Shown here: in pieces, positions 50,721 to 59,017 of the stretch
Numbering within the stretch: position 1 is the stretch's first letter
How the letters are laid out: every line of letters starts with the position of its first letter
NCBI RefSeq assembly: GCF_900890425.1
Contig: NZ_CAAHFG010000001.1
Span: forward strand, 2,728,001 to 2,792,000
DNA from: Pontiella desulfatans
GTDB taxonomy: Bacteria > Verrucomicrobiota > Kiritimatiellia > Kiritimatiellales > Pontiellaceae
Direction: 5' to 3'
Length of the DNA stretch: 64,000 nucleotides
Position numbers and translations under genes: made by a program
Notes under the pieces: model-generated
Database searches by the model: none
What the model was told of the DNA's origin: nothing
What the model saw: only the letters and a program-made list of their open reading frames with translations

Positions 50721-52121
50721 CTAGACAATGCTTTCCAATGGTCCCCAGCCCTCGCGCGGTTCACGCCAGGCGAGTTCATTGATCTTCGGGTCATTGACGA
50801 TCTCGCCGGCTTCGTTGAGAACGAGCTTTTTCCCGGCGCGAGCGCAGAGGTTGCCCAGCTGGATATTGGCGGTCATGGGGCCAGAATAGGAAAAGTTGGA
50901 CTGGCTGAACTCGCGCGGCGTTTCGCCGCGGCAGGCCATCAAGAACTCCGCGTGGTGGCCCGGCGAACGTTCTAGCAGCTGCTCGGGTCGCCCGAACGCG
51001 CGGCGTTTCGCTTCCGGAATGACGCGCGGGCTCTCCCAGTAGTCGCCCTGCACCAGCATCTTGCCCTCGGTACCGACAATCAGATTGCCGGTCTGTGGAA
51101 GCTTCGCGCCATCCACCTTCAGTTCCTCAGGAGTCTCGGGCATGTAGGGTTTACCCTTTTTATTCTTACCCTCGTACCAATAGGTCGCGAAGCCGGGGCG
51201 GCCGTTGGAAGCCCGGTAGGTGCTCTTAACCACCATGCCGGCGGGATACTGATCGGTTACGGGACCAGTCATTTCGAGCGGCTCGGCCGTCGCTGCGTAG
51301 CCTGGATTCATGATGCTATAGATGCCGTCGGTGGTATGGCAGGCCATGTCTCCCAGCGCGCCGGAACCGAAGTCCACGAATCCACGCCACGTACCCGGAT
51401 GGTACGTCCCGCGCAGTTTCCCATTTTTCTTTGGTTTAGCTTCTGCGTTTGGCCCCGCGAAGGGGCGCATCGCGGCGGGGCCGATCCACGCGTCCCAGTT
51501 CAAATAATCCGGCACCGCATCCGTATAGTTCGGTTTGTCGCCGCCCTGTGGCCAGACGGGTCGGTTGGTCCAGGTGTGGAATTCCTTCACGTCGCCGATG
51601 GCGCCGCCCTTGATCAGCTCATACGCAACACGCCAGCCCTGCATCGAATGGCCCTGGTTACCCATCTGGGTCACCACATTCTTCTGTTTTTCATAGGCCG
51701 CGGTCAACAGCTGCGCCTCGCGTACCGACCACGTCAGCGGCTTTTCCGTATAGCAATGGATGCCCATGGAGATCGCGGTCATGGTGGGCGCGAAATGGGA
51801 ATGGTCCGGCGTAGACACAAACACAACGTCAATCTCCTTGCCGTGCCGCGTGAACATCTCCCGCCAGTCCGTGTAGCCCGACGCGCCTTGCCATCCCTCT
51901 TTGCCAAGAACACCGTCCCACGTCTGTTTATCCACATCGGCGAACGCTACGCACTGCAGCCCCGCCTCATGGCATTCCCGAGTATGAATTTTGGCTTTTC
52001 CGCCAACCGCCACGAACGCGACCTGTAGTTTTTCATTCAGCCCTTGAGCGCGGACAATCGACGGGAAGCCAACGGTCGCCGCAGCCCCCGCTTTGATAAA
52101 ATGGTGTCGATCGAATTTCAT
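50721..52121 (-). CDS. Gfo/Idh/MocA oxidoreductase with Tat-like leader
   Basis: A 466-residue NAD(P)-dependent sugar oxidoreductase. The N-terminus (DRHHFIKAGAAATVGFPSIV) resembles the leader of PVC exported Gfo/Idh proteins, though it lacks a clear twin Arg. The Rossmann part has FVAVGGKAKIH; DVVFVSTPDHSHF and CYTEKPLTW supply the conserved Lys-Pro motif. The C-terminal Gfo/Idh domain has GDMACHTTDGIY. It may oxidise a released sugar, perhaps to a 3-keto form used by the DUF1080 protein. Its 3' end was copied to 61574-61642. Confidence 0.9.
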   Translation of the reverse strand: MKFDRHHFIKAGAAATVGFPSIVRAQGLNEKLQVAFVAVGGKAKIHTRECHEAGLQCVAFADVDKQTWDGVLGKEGWQGASGYTDWREMFTRHGKEIDVVFVSTPDHSHFAPTMTAISMGIHCYTEKPLTWSVREAQLLTAAYEKQKNVVTQMGNQGHSMQGWRVAYELIKGGAIGDVKEFHTWTNRPVWPQGGDKPNYTDAVPDYLNWDAWIGPAAMRPFAGPNAEAKPKKNGKLRGTYHPGTWRGFVDFGSGALGDMACHTTDGIYSIMNPGYAATAEPLEMTGPVTDQYPAGMVVKSTYRASNGRPGFATYWYEGKNKKGKPYMPETPEELKVDGAKLPQTGNLIVGTEGKMLVQGDYWESPRVIPEAKRRAFGRPEQLLERSPGHHAEFLMACRGETPREFSQSNFSYSGPMTANIQLGNLCARAGKKLVLNEAGEIVNDPKINELAWREPREGWGPLESIV

Positions 52122-52160
52122 GTAATGATCCTTGTTTGATTTCGATTCTAAATTTCCTTA

Positions 52161-52317
52161 TGGGAAGACATGTTCCCACTGCAGAGAAAACAGAATGCCA
52201 GAGAACGATGGTCGTGTCATGTCACCGAAATCCATTACACCGCGCACCCATAAATAATTTCGGTTTTTTGGCCGAATGACCCAACGCAATGCCGGTATAT
52301 TTGGCGACGGCCTCGGC
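52161..52317 (-). repeat. 157-bp duplicated segment, copy 1
   Basis: Identical to 61391-61547 except at one base (52163). It covers the end of the LuxR-type fragment and its downstream sequence. It includes a core (about 52198-52251, minus strand) resembling part of repeats A and B. Confidence 0.9.
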
Positions 52318-52473
52318 GCGGGAGTGAACCTGGAGTTTTTCATAGATACGGCGAAGGTCGGTGTTTACCGTGTTCACTGAAATATCCAGTTCATCGGCGA
52401 TTTCTTTACATAAACGGCCGCGCGCAAGACCCCGCAAGATCCTGAATTTTAAAACCGCAGAAGAGATGTTCAT
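52222..52473 (-). pseudogene. LuxR-type HTH fragment
   Basis: An 83-codon frame that is essentially only the LuxR DNA-binding domain: LRGLARGRLCKEIADELDIS, then TVNTDLRRIYEKLQVHSRAE. The residues before it (ILKF) and the stop a few codons upstream of the ATG show that the receiver or sensor domain is gone. The last codons (GARCNGFR) lie in the 157-bp duplicated segment, so the C-terminus may not be native. It may still be a free-standing regulator, but truncation is more likely. Confidence 0.55.
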
Positions 52474-52842
52474 TCAGGAGCTGGCGGCATGAAGCACTCG
52501 CAATCGAGAAAAGTTGGGCATTTTAATTTACAGTCTCTTATGAGAAGGCATGTCAAATTCAATAATCCGGCGCGACGGATTCCGATACTCAACTTCCCAT
52601 TTCCGTCTTGCTCTTATCCGCACTCTTTGTGGATCCGCTTTTGATCCGGTGCATTGTAGGATCCGTCATGGGGCGCTGCTATCTACGGGGCGAGCTTTTT
52701 GATGAACCCAAGCATGTGGCTCTAGCTCAAGACTGTAACCGCAGTCACCCGGACGGGACTTTAAATGGTGGGTTGATTTCGAAAATCCTTCAGCGGTCTC
52801 CTCTAAATTATTTTTGCTTTGTAAAAGGTCGGTGAATGAAAA
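52474..52842. other. Non-coding gap between LuxR fragment and IS110
   Basis: I see no gene in this gap. It contains TATGAGAAGGCATGT (52539-52553), like the start of the duplicated segments at 52159 and 61389, and three GATCCG words near 52630-52670. The IS110 end probably lies within it. Confidence 0.4.
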
Positions 52843-53901
52843 CTATGCGGCTTGGGTCAGCTCCTTGCGAGTTTGCTGGTGGCAGGGATCATAGGCCGCT
52901 TTGTCTCCCCATAACCGGTGCAAGAGCACGGCCAGCTTGCGGGCCACGGCCACCACGGCGCGGCGTTTTGCGTTTTTCCCGCCTCGGTCAGCCAATTTGA
53001 GCCCGAACTCCCGCAGTTCACATTCCGGCCCGAACGCACCCAATATATACTGGGCGCACCCGACGAGAAGTCGCCGTAAGGCAACATCGCCTGCCTTGGT
53101 AATGGAGAGCTGCTTATCCATATCCCCCGATTGATCCCGGCGAGGAACGAGCCCCAGGAATGGCCCGACATCTCGGCTCTTTTTGAAACGCTTCGGATCT
53201 TCGAGTGTGAGGATGTAGGCCAGTGCAGTGATCGGGCCCACGCCCGACACCGCTCTCAGCACCGCTGTTTCGGGATACTTTTCCTCGCTGAGTTTCTTGA
53301 TCCGTTTATCATACTCCGTGATTTTAAAACTCAGTTCCTCAATGCTCTCGAGCACGGGGGAAAGAACTTCAAGTAACTCCGCAGACAGTTCCTCATTCGA
53401 GCGGCGATGAAAGCATTTGGTGCTGCATTTCGATACGCGCTCACCAAAACTCTTGGCCACACACCGCACATGGGCAATCTGCATTTTTCGGGTCTTGACC
53501 AGCAAGTCCCGTGCTTTGATGTTGAGCAGGTCGAAGTGGGACTCCCGGCTACGGTGCTGGATCGGATATAACAATTTGGGATCAACGCGTGCAATACGGG
53601 CAAGCATCTCGGCATCGCGCACATCACTTTTTTCATTACTATCCCAGATGGCCCGCAGCTTGCGTGGGTTCCCGACGAGAACCTCGTGCCCCATATCCTC
53701 AAGCATGCGACTTACCCAAGCAGAATGGGTTCCCGCTTCGATGGCAAACAATGCCGGCTTCTGTTTCTTGAAGCATTTGCGAAGCGCCACCGCTGTGTTG
53801 CCAACCGTGTTGCGTAAAACGACCTCACCCGCCGGGTCGAGTATGCAAATACTATGGCTCCGATCTCCCATATCCATTCCGATTGTATTACGTTTCTTCA
53901 T
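52843..53901 (-). CDS. IS110-family transposase
   Basis: The ATG at 53901 (MKKRNTIGMDMGDRSHSICI) follows GGAGA; an earlier in-frame ATG at 53955 lacks one. The 352-residue protein has a DEDD RuvC-like N-terminal domain (GMDMGDRSH, AIEAGTHSAW, SDVRDAEMLARI) and a C-terminal transposase domain (AVSGVGPITALAYILT, LGLVPRRDQSG). All landmarks are intact, so it may be active. IS110 elements use a bridge RNA encoded in the flanking non-coding DNA, here either 53902-54021 or 52474-52842. Confidence 0.92.
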   Translation of the reverse strand: MKKRNTIGMDMGDRSHSICILDPAGEVVLRNTVGNTAVALRKCFKKQKPALFAIEAGTHSAWVSRMLEDMGHEVLVGNPRKLRAIWDSNEKSDVRDAEMLARIARVDPKLLYPIQHRSRESHFDLLNIKARDLLVKTRKMQIAHVRCVAKSFGERVSKCSTKCFHRRSNEELSAELLEVLSPVLESIEELSFKITEYDKRIKKLSEEKYPETAVLRAVSGVGPITALAYILTLEDPKRFKKSRDVGPFLGLVPRRDQSGDMDKQLSITKAGDVALRRLLVGCAQYILGAFGPECELREFGLKLADRGGKNAKRRAVVAVARKLAVLLHRLWGDKAAYDPCHQQTRKELTQAA

Positions 53902-54021
53902 GTTCGGTCTCCTTGCACCTTGAGTGCGATTATTTGTTGAGCGTGATTTTATCACAGCTCGTATGGAGGCCGGACACCTCTCTCAACTGCCTTCTCATCC
54001 TATCTACCGCCTCCAAATCAC

Positions 54022-56346
54022 TCAGTTTGACAGCGATGGAGGCTTGTTTTGCGGATCGCTGCCCCATTTCTTATTAGGTTTGGGCCCCATCTTATATTCA
54101 ATGGTTCCACCAGCAACAATCTCCTGATGCGTGATCCAAGCTCGCTCTAATGGCTTACCGTTTAGTTTGGCTGACTGTATATAAATATTTTCCGGCGAGT
54201 TATTTTCTGCGACCACCGTGAATTTACCGCCCTTATAATAATCAGGATCCAATGTTATTGTCACTTTGTCAAAGACGGGACTTGTCAACAGGTAAACATT
54301 ATCGCCGGGACAGACCGGATGCAAACCCATTGCAGATAGAACATACCAAGCCGACATCTGACCAACATCTTCATTACCCCTCAGGCCCAGAGGTCCGAGT
54401 CCGTAGGCATTTTCGCATATTTCGCGTGTCCATTTTTGAGTTTGCCACGGAAGGCCTACATAATTGAACATATATGGAACATGATGCACCGGCTCATTTG
54501 AGTGATTGTAATAGGAGTTCCAGAAAAAGTCATCTGGTGACTTTTTGAAAAAAGATTTAAGTTCCTGAACGAAATAATCTTCACCCATCAATTCAGCAAA
54601 GCCGGCAACGTCATGAGGGACAAACCAGCCCTGCTGGTATGGATTGCTCTCAGTTGTCCCCTGTTCAAAACCGGTTCTTCCGTCCCACTTTCTCCATTTG
54701 TCGTTAATATTTCTTGTACGCATCCAATTGACGTCTGGATCCCAAAGATTCTTATACGCCATAGAGCGTTGGTAATATTCTTTTGAATCCTGATCTTTTC
54801 CCAGTGATTCAGCAAAGCGGCCAACGCACCAGTCGGTATAAGCATACTCAAGTGTTTTTGACATACTACCCGGTGTAAACCCGTGCTCCTGGTTTCCAAA
54901 TTTATCGACTGAGTTTTTGCATTGTTTATAAGCTTCGGCAATATCATAATTTCTTATGCCTTTTTCGTAGGCGTCAACGATCACTGATACGGCGGGATTT
55001 CCTAACATGCAACCCGAATAAGAGTTCAGCATTTCCCAGCGGGGCAAATAATCATTCCCACTCCTTTTTGACATATCAAGCAGTGAATTGATCTCATCAT
55101 TTACAATATCCGGCCTGACAATCGTCAGAAATGGAAAGTGACTGCGAAAAACGTCCCATCCGCTAAACACTGTGCGGTATGAAAAACCTTTGGTTTTATG
55201 TTTTTTGTTATCAGCACCGACATACCAGCCATCAACATCAGAAGCTACTCTCGGGTCTATAAAGCAATGGTAAAGGGAAGTTGCCAGAATAGTTTTTTGT
55301 TTTTCACTGCCGCCCTGAAAATCAATCGTCTTAAACGCATCTGACCACAGCGATTTTGTTTTATTTCGTACTCCGTCAAAGTCCCAGTCAGCAATGTCAT
55401 GTCTTAAATTTGCCTTCGCTCCCTCAATACTCACAAAGGATATCCCGACTTTCAGCATGACCTGCTCATCCTTAGCCGTTTCATATTCAGCAAAAAAACC
55501 TGTATTGGTACCGATGTAATTCTTTTTGCCTTCCATTACCTGGTCTTTATCCCATACACCAAATCTTTTAAATGGCTTGCTGAACTTCGCGTAATAATGC
55601 AACGTGTAATTCACATTGCCCTTGCCATGCCCCCATCCTCCGTCCTCGCTTGAGCACTTCATATAGCCTTGAATAGTCTGGTCGTCCAGAACTTCGACCT
55701 TCTGGGTGCTGTGTTCATGCCAACGCTGAGTCTGCCCGATTCGCCTTGCCAGATCAATCTGCAGCCTGCTTGTTTTATTTTCAGGAAACGTAAATCGTAT
55801 AATCCCTGCCTTCGGTGCAGCGGTCACTTCTGTCTTAATATCATATCTCAGCAAGTCTACACTGTAGTAGCCGATACTCGCATGTTCCTGATCATGGGAA
55901 TACTTAGAGGCTGCATTGTCCATCGCATCAGGAAAATCTTCAAAGAGATCAGTCTCCTTGATCCTTTTGGTAACGATGTACCTGCGATTAAATAGTCGCT
56001 TGCCGGTAGTTGGCATTACCTGAAAATTACCGAGATCGCCATACCAGCCCACTCCACTCATGTGCGTAAAGCTGAACCCCTCGATGACATCGTGATTGTA
56101 ACTGTACCCTGAAGTATGATCCCCGGAGCCTGTGATCGTATCCGGGCTTAGCTGAACAAGGCCAAACGGAGTAGCTGCACCAGGAAATGTCCTTCCAAAA
56201 TACTTGCCGTGCTCACCATTAGCGCCGAGTGTGACCGCACCGATCATCGGGTCAACATAATCGACCATTTCTTTTGCATTTGAAAGTCCAACTAAGGCAA
56301 AAAATATGGAACCTGCTATTACTATCCTTACTGGTTTATTATTCAT
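54022..56346 (-). CDS. GH92 alpha-mannosidase, secreted, copy 1
   Basis: A 774-residue exo-alpha-mannosidase with a signal peptide (to about LSNAKE). GH92 landmarks: VDYVDPMIGAV and GRTFPGAATPFGLVQLSPDT at the N-terminus; FSFTHMSGVG; SGWDVFRSHFPFL in the barrel; GNEDVGQMSAWYVLSAMG with the general-acid Glu; and the C-terminal FDKVTITLDPDYYKGGKF. It releases mannose from glycans with calcium help. GGAGCAAGGA precedes the ATG. IS110 sits just downstream without breaking the gene. Confidence 0.93.
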   Translation of the reverse strand: MNNKPVRIVIAGSIFFALVGLSNAKEMVDYVDPMIGAVTLGANGEHGKYFGRTFPGAATPFGLVQLSPDTITGSGDHTSGYSYNHDVIEGFSFTHMSGVGWYGDLGNFQVMPTTGKRLFNRRYIVTKRIKETDLFEDFPDAMDNAASKYSHDQEHASIGYYSVDLLRYDIKTEVTAAPKAGIIRFTFPENKTSRLQIDLARRIGQTQRWHEHSTQKVEVLDDQTIQGYMKCSSEDGGWGHGKGNVNYTLHYYAKFSKPFKRFGVWDKDQVMEGKKNYIGTNTGFFAEYETAKDEQVMLKVGISFVSIEGAKANLRHDIADWDFDGVRNKTKSLWSDAFKTIDFQGGSEKQKTILATSLYHCFIDPRVASDVDGWYVGADNKKHKTKGFSYRTVFSGWDVFRSHFPFLTIVRPDIVNDEINSLLDMSKRSGNDYLPRWEMLNSYSGCMLGNPAVSVIVDAYEKGIRNYDIAEAYKQCKNSVDKFGNQEHGFTPGSMSKTLEYAYTDWCVGRFAESLGKDQDSKEYYQRSMAYKNLWDPDVNWMRTRNINDKWRKWDGRTGFEQGTTESNPYQQGWFVPHDVAGFAELMGEDYFVQELKSFFKKSPDDFFWNSYYNHSNEPVHHVPYMFNYVGLPWQTQKWTREICENAYGLGPLGLRGNEDVGQMSAWYVLSAMGLHPVCPGDNVYLLTSPVFDKVTITLDPDYYKGGKFTVVAENNSPENIYIQSAKLNGKPLERAWITHQEIVAGGTIEYKMGPKPNKKWGSDPQNKPPSLSN

Positions 56347-56463
56347 TTATATCCTTGCTCCTGGTTGAAGAAAATTTTGATGAAATACGAAAACGGTTGT
56401 TAGCACACAAATAACTGCGTTTACAGATGCCCGGTTCTTATCTTATAGAACCAACTCCGACGT

Positions 56464-57594
56464 CTATTCAACCACGGCGGCTTCCGCTTTATCAATTTCA
56501 TGCAGGGCGAAGGCATAGGCGCCGATAGATACGGCCCGACTGGTTCCCAGCATGGAGGTGCCTATTCCGATCCGCTTCAGCGGATCATATGAAATAGTCC
56601 GGGAGCTCTCTGGCACCGTAATCTCTTTCGGTTCACCGGAGAGGAACTGTTTGATTTCCGAATCGGACTCGAGATTGAATACCTTCTGAACGATTCGATC
56701 AAATTCGTCGTCGTTATAGCCCTTAATTATTCCGTTCATTTCACGGATCAATTCCGGCATGAAAAGACGATGTCCTTTAGAGACTCCACCGCCCATCACA
56801 ACCAGACCATCCATGAGGGTCATCGCATTTGAGAGCGCATCGCCCAACACTTCACCCAACTGCCGGTAGGCCTCAACCGCCGCGGCCTGATCCCCTTCTG
56901 AAATTCCCAAAGCAATATCTTCAATCTCTTTTGTTCCGGGCGCGGTAGCCTCATCCAGTGGAATACCCGTCAATTCTGCATAGCGGAAAATCACGGCACG
57001 AGCACAGGCACCAATCTCGGCAATACAGTCCGGTTTCACTTTGTTGCGCATCAGCCAGATTTCCGTGGCATTGGAGTTGTCGCCGATAAACAGCTCGCCC
57101 TTGTGAACCAGGCCTCCACCAAAGCCGGTTCCAAGCGTAACGCCAAAGAGCGTCTGGTAGCGTTTTGGGCTGCCGGCCGCTTCCAGCATTTTATTAACGC
57201 GCGGCAACAGGCCGGCAATGGCTTCGCCATATACGAACAAGTCGCCATCGTTATTAATGAATACAGGCAGGTCGAACTGAGCTTCGAGATAGGGGCCAAG
57301 CGCCACACCACCCGCGAAAGCCGGAAGGTTGCCCACATTATCGATGATCCCGTTGGGATAGTCGGCTGGCCCCGGAAAAGCAAAGCTGATTGCCACCGGT
57401 GCAGTGTCCAGTTTGTCCATCACCTGCCGGAATCCGGCTTCGATGGTGGCGAGGCTTTTTTCCAACACCATTGTTTCGGCCGGCAGGCCGACGGGTTCGA
57501 TAATTTCTTTATTTCCCCGGATAGCGGAAAAAATAAAGTTGGTGCCCCCCGCGTCGAGAGTCAGGACAATACGTTTATCGTTTGAATAGCTCAT
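56464..57594 (-). CDS. ROK-family sugar kinase
   Basis: A 376-residue ROK kinase. LTLDAGGTNFIFSAI is the ATP-binding phosphate-1 motif; SFAFPGPADYPNGII and FINNDGDLFVYGEAI match the sugar-binding region (catalytic Asp in NND). Its zinc motif is poorly conserved. Its ATG overlaps the transporter stop (ATGA), so the two are made together. It likely phosphorylates mannose or another hexose released by GH92. It differs from standard glucokinase by a C-terminal extension near residue 290-340. Confidence 0.85.
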   Translation of the reverse strand: MSYSNDKRIVLTLDAGGTNFIFSAIRGNKEIIEPVGLPAETMVLEKSLATIEAGFRQVMDKLDTAPVAISFAFPGPADYPNGIIDNVGNLPAFAGGVALGPYLEAQFDLPVFINNDGDLFVYGEAIAGLLPRVNKMLEAAGSPKRYQTLFGVTLGTGFGGGLVHKGELFIGDNSNATEIWLMRNKVKPDCIAEIGACARAVIFRYAELTGIPLDEATAPGTKEIEDIALGISEGDQAAAVEAYRQLGEVLGDALSNAMTLMDGLVVMGGGVSKGHRLFMPELIREMNGIIKGYNDDEFDRIVQKVFNLESDSEIKQFLSGEPKEITVPESSRTISYDPLKRIGIGTSMLGTSRAVSIGAYAFALHEIDKAEAAVVE

Positions 57595-59012
57595 GCCCCG
57601 CTAACCTCTTTCACCTTATGGCCCGCAAATCCATAGAACGCGATGTAGATATAGTTGATAATCGGCACGGCGAAGGCCAGTTGGATGCCCACCCGGTCGG
57701 CCGCCGCGCCCATAATCAGCGGCACAATCGCACCGCCCGCGATCATCATCACGAGCAGGGATGAACCTTGCGAGGTATATTGTTTCAGATCCTTGATCGC
57801 CAGCGTAAAAATATTCGACCACATGATGGAGTTGAACAGCCCGGTACCCAGCGCTGCCCAGAATGCCAGCGATCCACCAGTGAAGGCCGCGATGGACAGC
57901 AGCACGACCAGGCAGATGGAAAACACACCCAGCGCGCGGGCCGGATGACCCTTGCCGAAAATGAAGGCAATGAAGTTTAAAACGATCATCACGAGGAACG
58001 GACCGACCTGAGCGGGTGTCATGAACGCCATTAAGAATTCGCCGTCTTCGATGCGAATCGCGGTGACCAGATAAACCACGAGGAACACCACGATGGCGGT
58101 GACGGCCATGTAGGCGTATTTACGCGACTGGCTGGCGATGTCGCTCAGCGATATCGCGCCGCACAAGCGTCCAATCATCGCCCCACCCCAGTAGTAGGCC
58201 AGATAGAGGCTTGCTGTCGATTCCGGTAGCCCCATGATCGCGCCATCCATCATGTAGTTGATGAGATAACTGCCGATAGCCACTTCGCCGCCGACATACA
58301 TGAAAATGGCAATCATACCGAAACGCAGGTGCGGGTATCGCAATGCGCCGAGTCCCTTCTCCACCTTTTCATCGCTGGCGAATTTCGGCAAATGGCTGCG
58401 CCAGACAATGACGGCCAGCACAACGAACAACGATCCATAGATCAGGTACGGCAGTTTGATGGAATCGATCGTGACTTCTCCACCATGGGCAAAAACCTTG
58501 TAGAGCAGGAGGCCGCCGATGATGGGGGCGATGGTGGTGCCCAGCGAATTGACGCCTTGCGCCAGGTTGAGGCGACTGGAAGCCGTCTCGGGTTTTCCTA
58601 GAATGGCCGCGTAGGGATTGGCTGCGATCTGCAGCAGCGTTACGCCGGTTGCGAGCAGAAACAGCGCACCGAGAAAGAATCCATATTTCTGAAACTCCGC
58701 CGCCGGATAAAATAGGGCACAACCCGCGCCGCAAACGAGCAGTGCCACGATGATGCCGGTCTTGTAGCCAACGCGGTTGATCGGATCGCCTTTGGAAAGC
58801 GACACCAGGTAATAGATCAGTGACACGAAGAAAAATGCGCCAAAGAAAGCGAACTGAACCAGTCCCGCCTGAAAATAGGTCAGATCAAACCCCTCCTTGA
58901 GGTAGGGAATCAGTACGTCGTTCATGACGGTGATGAAGCCCCATAAAAAGAAGAGTAGCGTGATGGTGATGAACGGTTTTTTATAGTTTGTCGGATTGTT
59001 TTCAGTTTCCAT
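57591..59012 (-). CDS. FucP-like sugar:proton symporter (MFS)
   Basis: The ATG at 59012 (METENNPTNYKKPFITITLL) is five bases after the GH92 stop; a TTG at 59033 is also open. The 473-residue protein has 12 hydrophobic helices. FFLWGFITVMNDVLIPYLKE and LLQIAANPYAAILG with SSRLNLAQGVNSLG are diagnostic of the L-fucose permease (FHS) group, which also carries glucose, galactose or mannose. Encoded between GH92 and the ROK kinase, it is the probable uptake step for mannose. Confidence 0.9.
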   Translation of the reverse strand: METENNPTNYKKPFITITLLFFLWGFITVMNDVLIPYLKEGFDLTYFQAGLVQFAFFGAFFFVSLIYYLVSLSKGDPINRVGYKTGIIVALLVCGAGCALFYPAAEFQKYGFFLGALFLLATGVTLLQIAANPYAAILGKPETASSRLNLAQGVNSLGTTIAPIIGGLLLYKVFAHGGEVTIDSIKLPYLIYGSLFVVLAVIVWRSHLPKFASDEKVEKGLGALRYPHLRFGMIAIFMYVGGEVAIGSYLINYMMDGAIMGLPESTASLYLAYYWGGAMIGRLCGAISLSDIASQSRKYAYMAVTAIVVFLVVYLVTAIRIEDGEFLMAFMTPAQVGPFLVMIVLNFIAFIFGKGHPARALGVFSICLVVLLSIAAFTGGSLAFWAALGTGLFNSIMWSNIFTLAIKDLKQYTSQGSSLLVMMIAGGAIVPLIMGAAADRVGIQLAFAVPIINYIYIAFYGFAGHKVKEVSGA

Positions 59013-59017
59013 GATTT

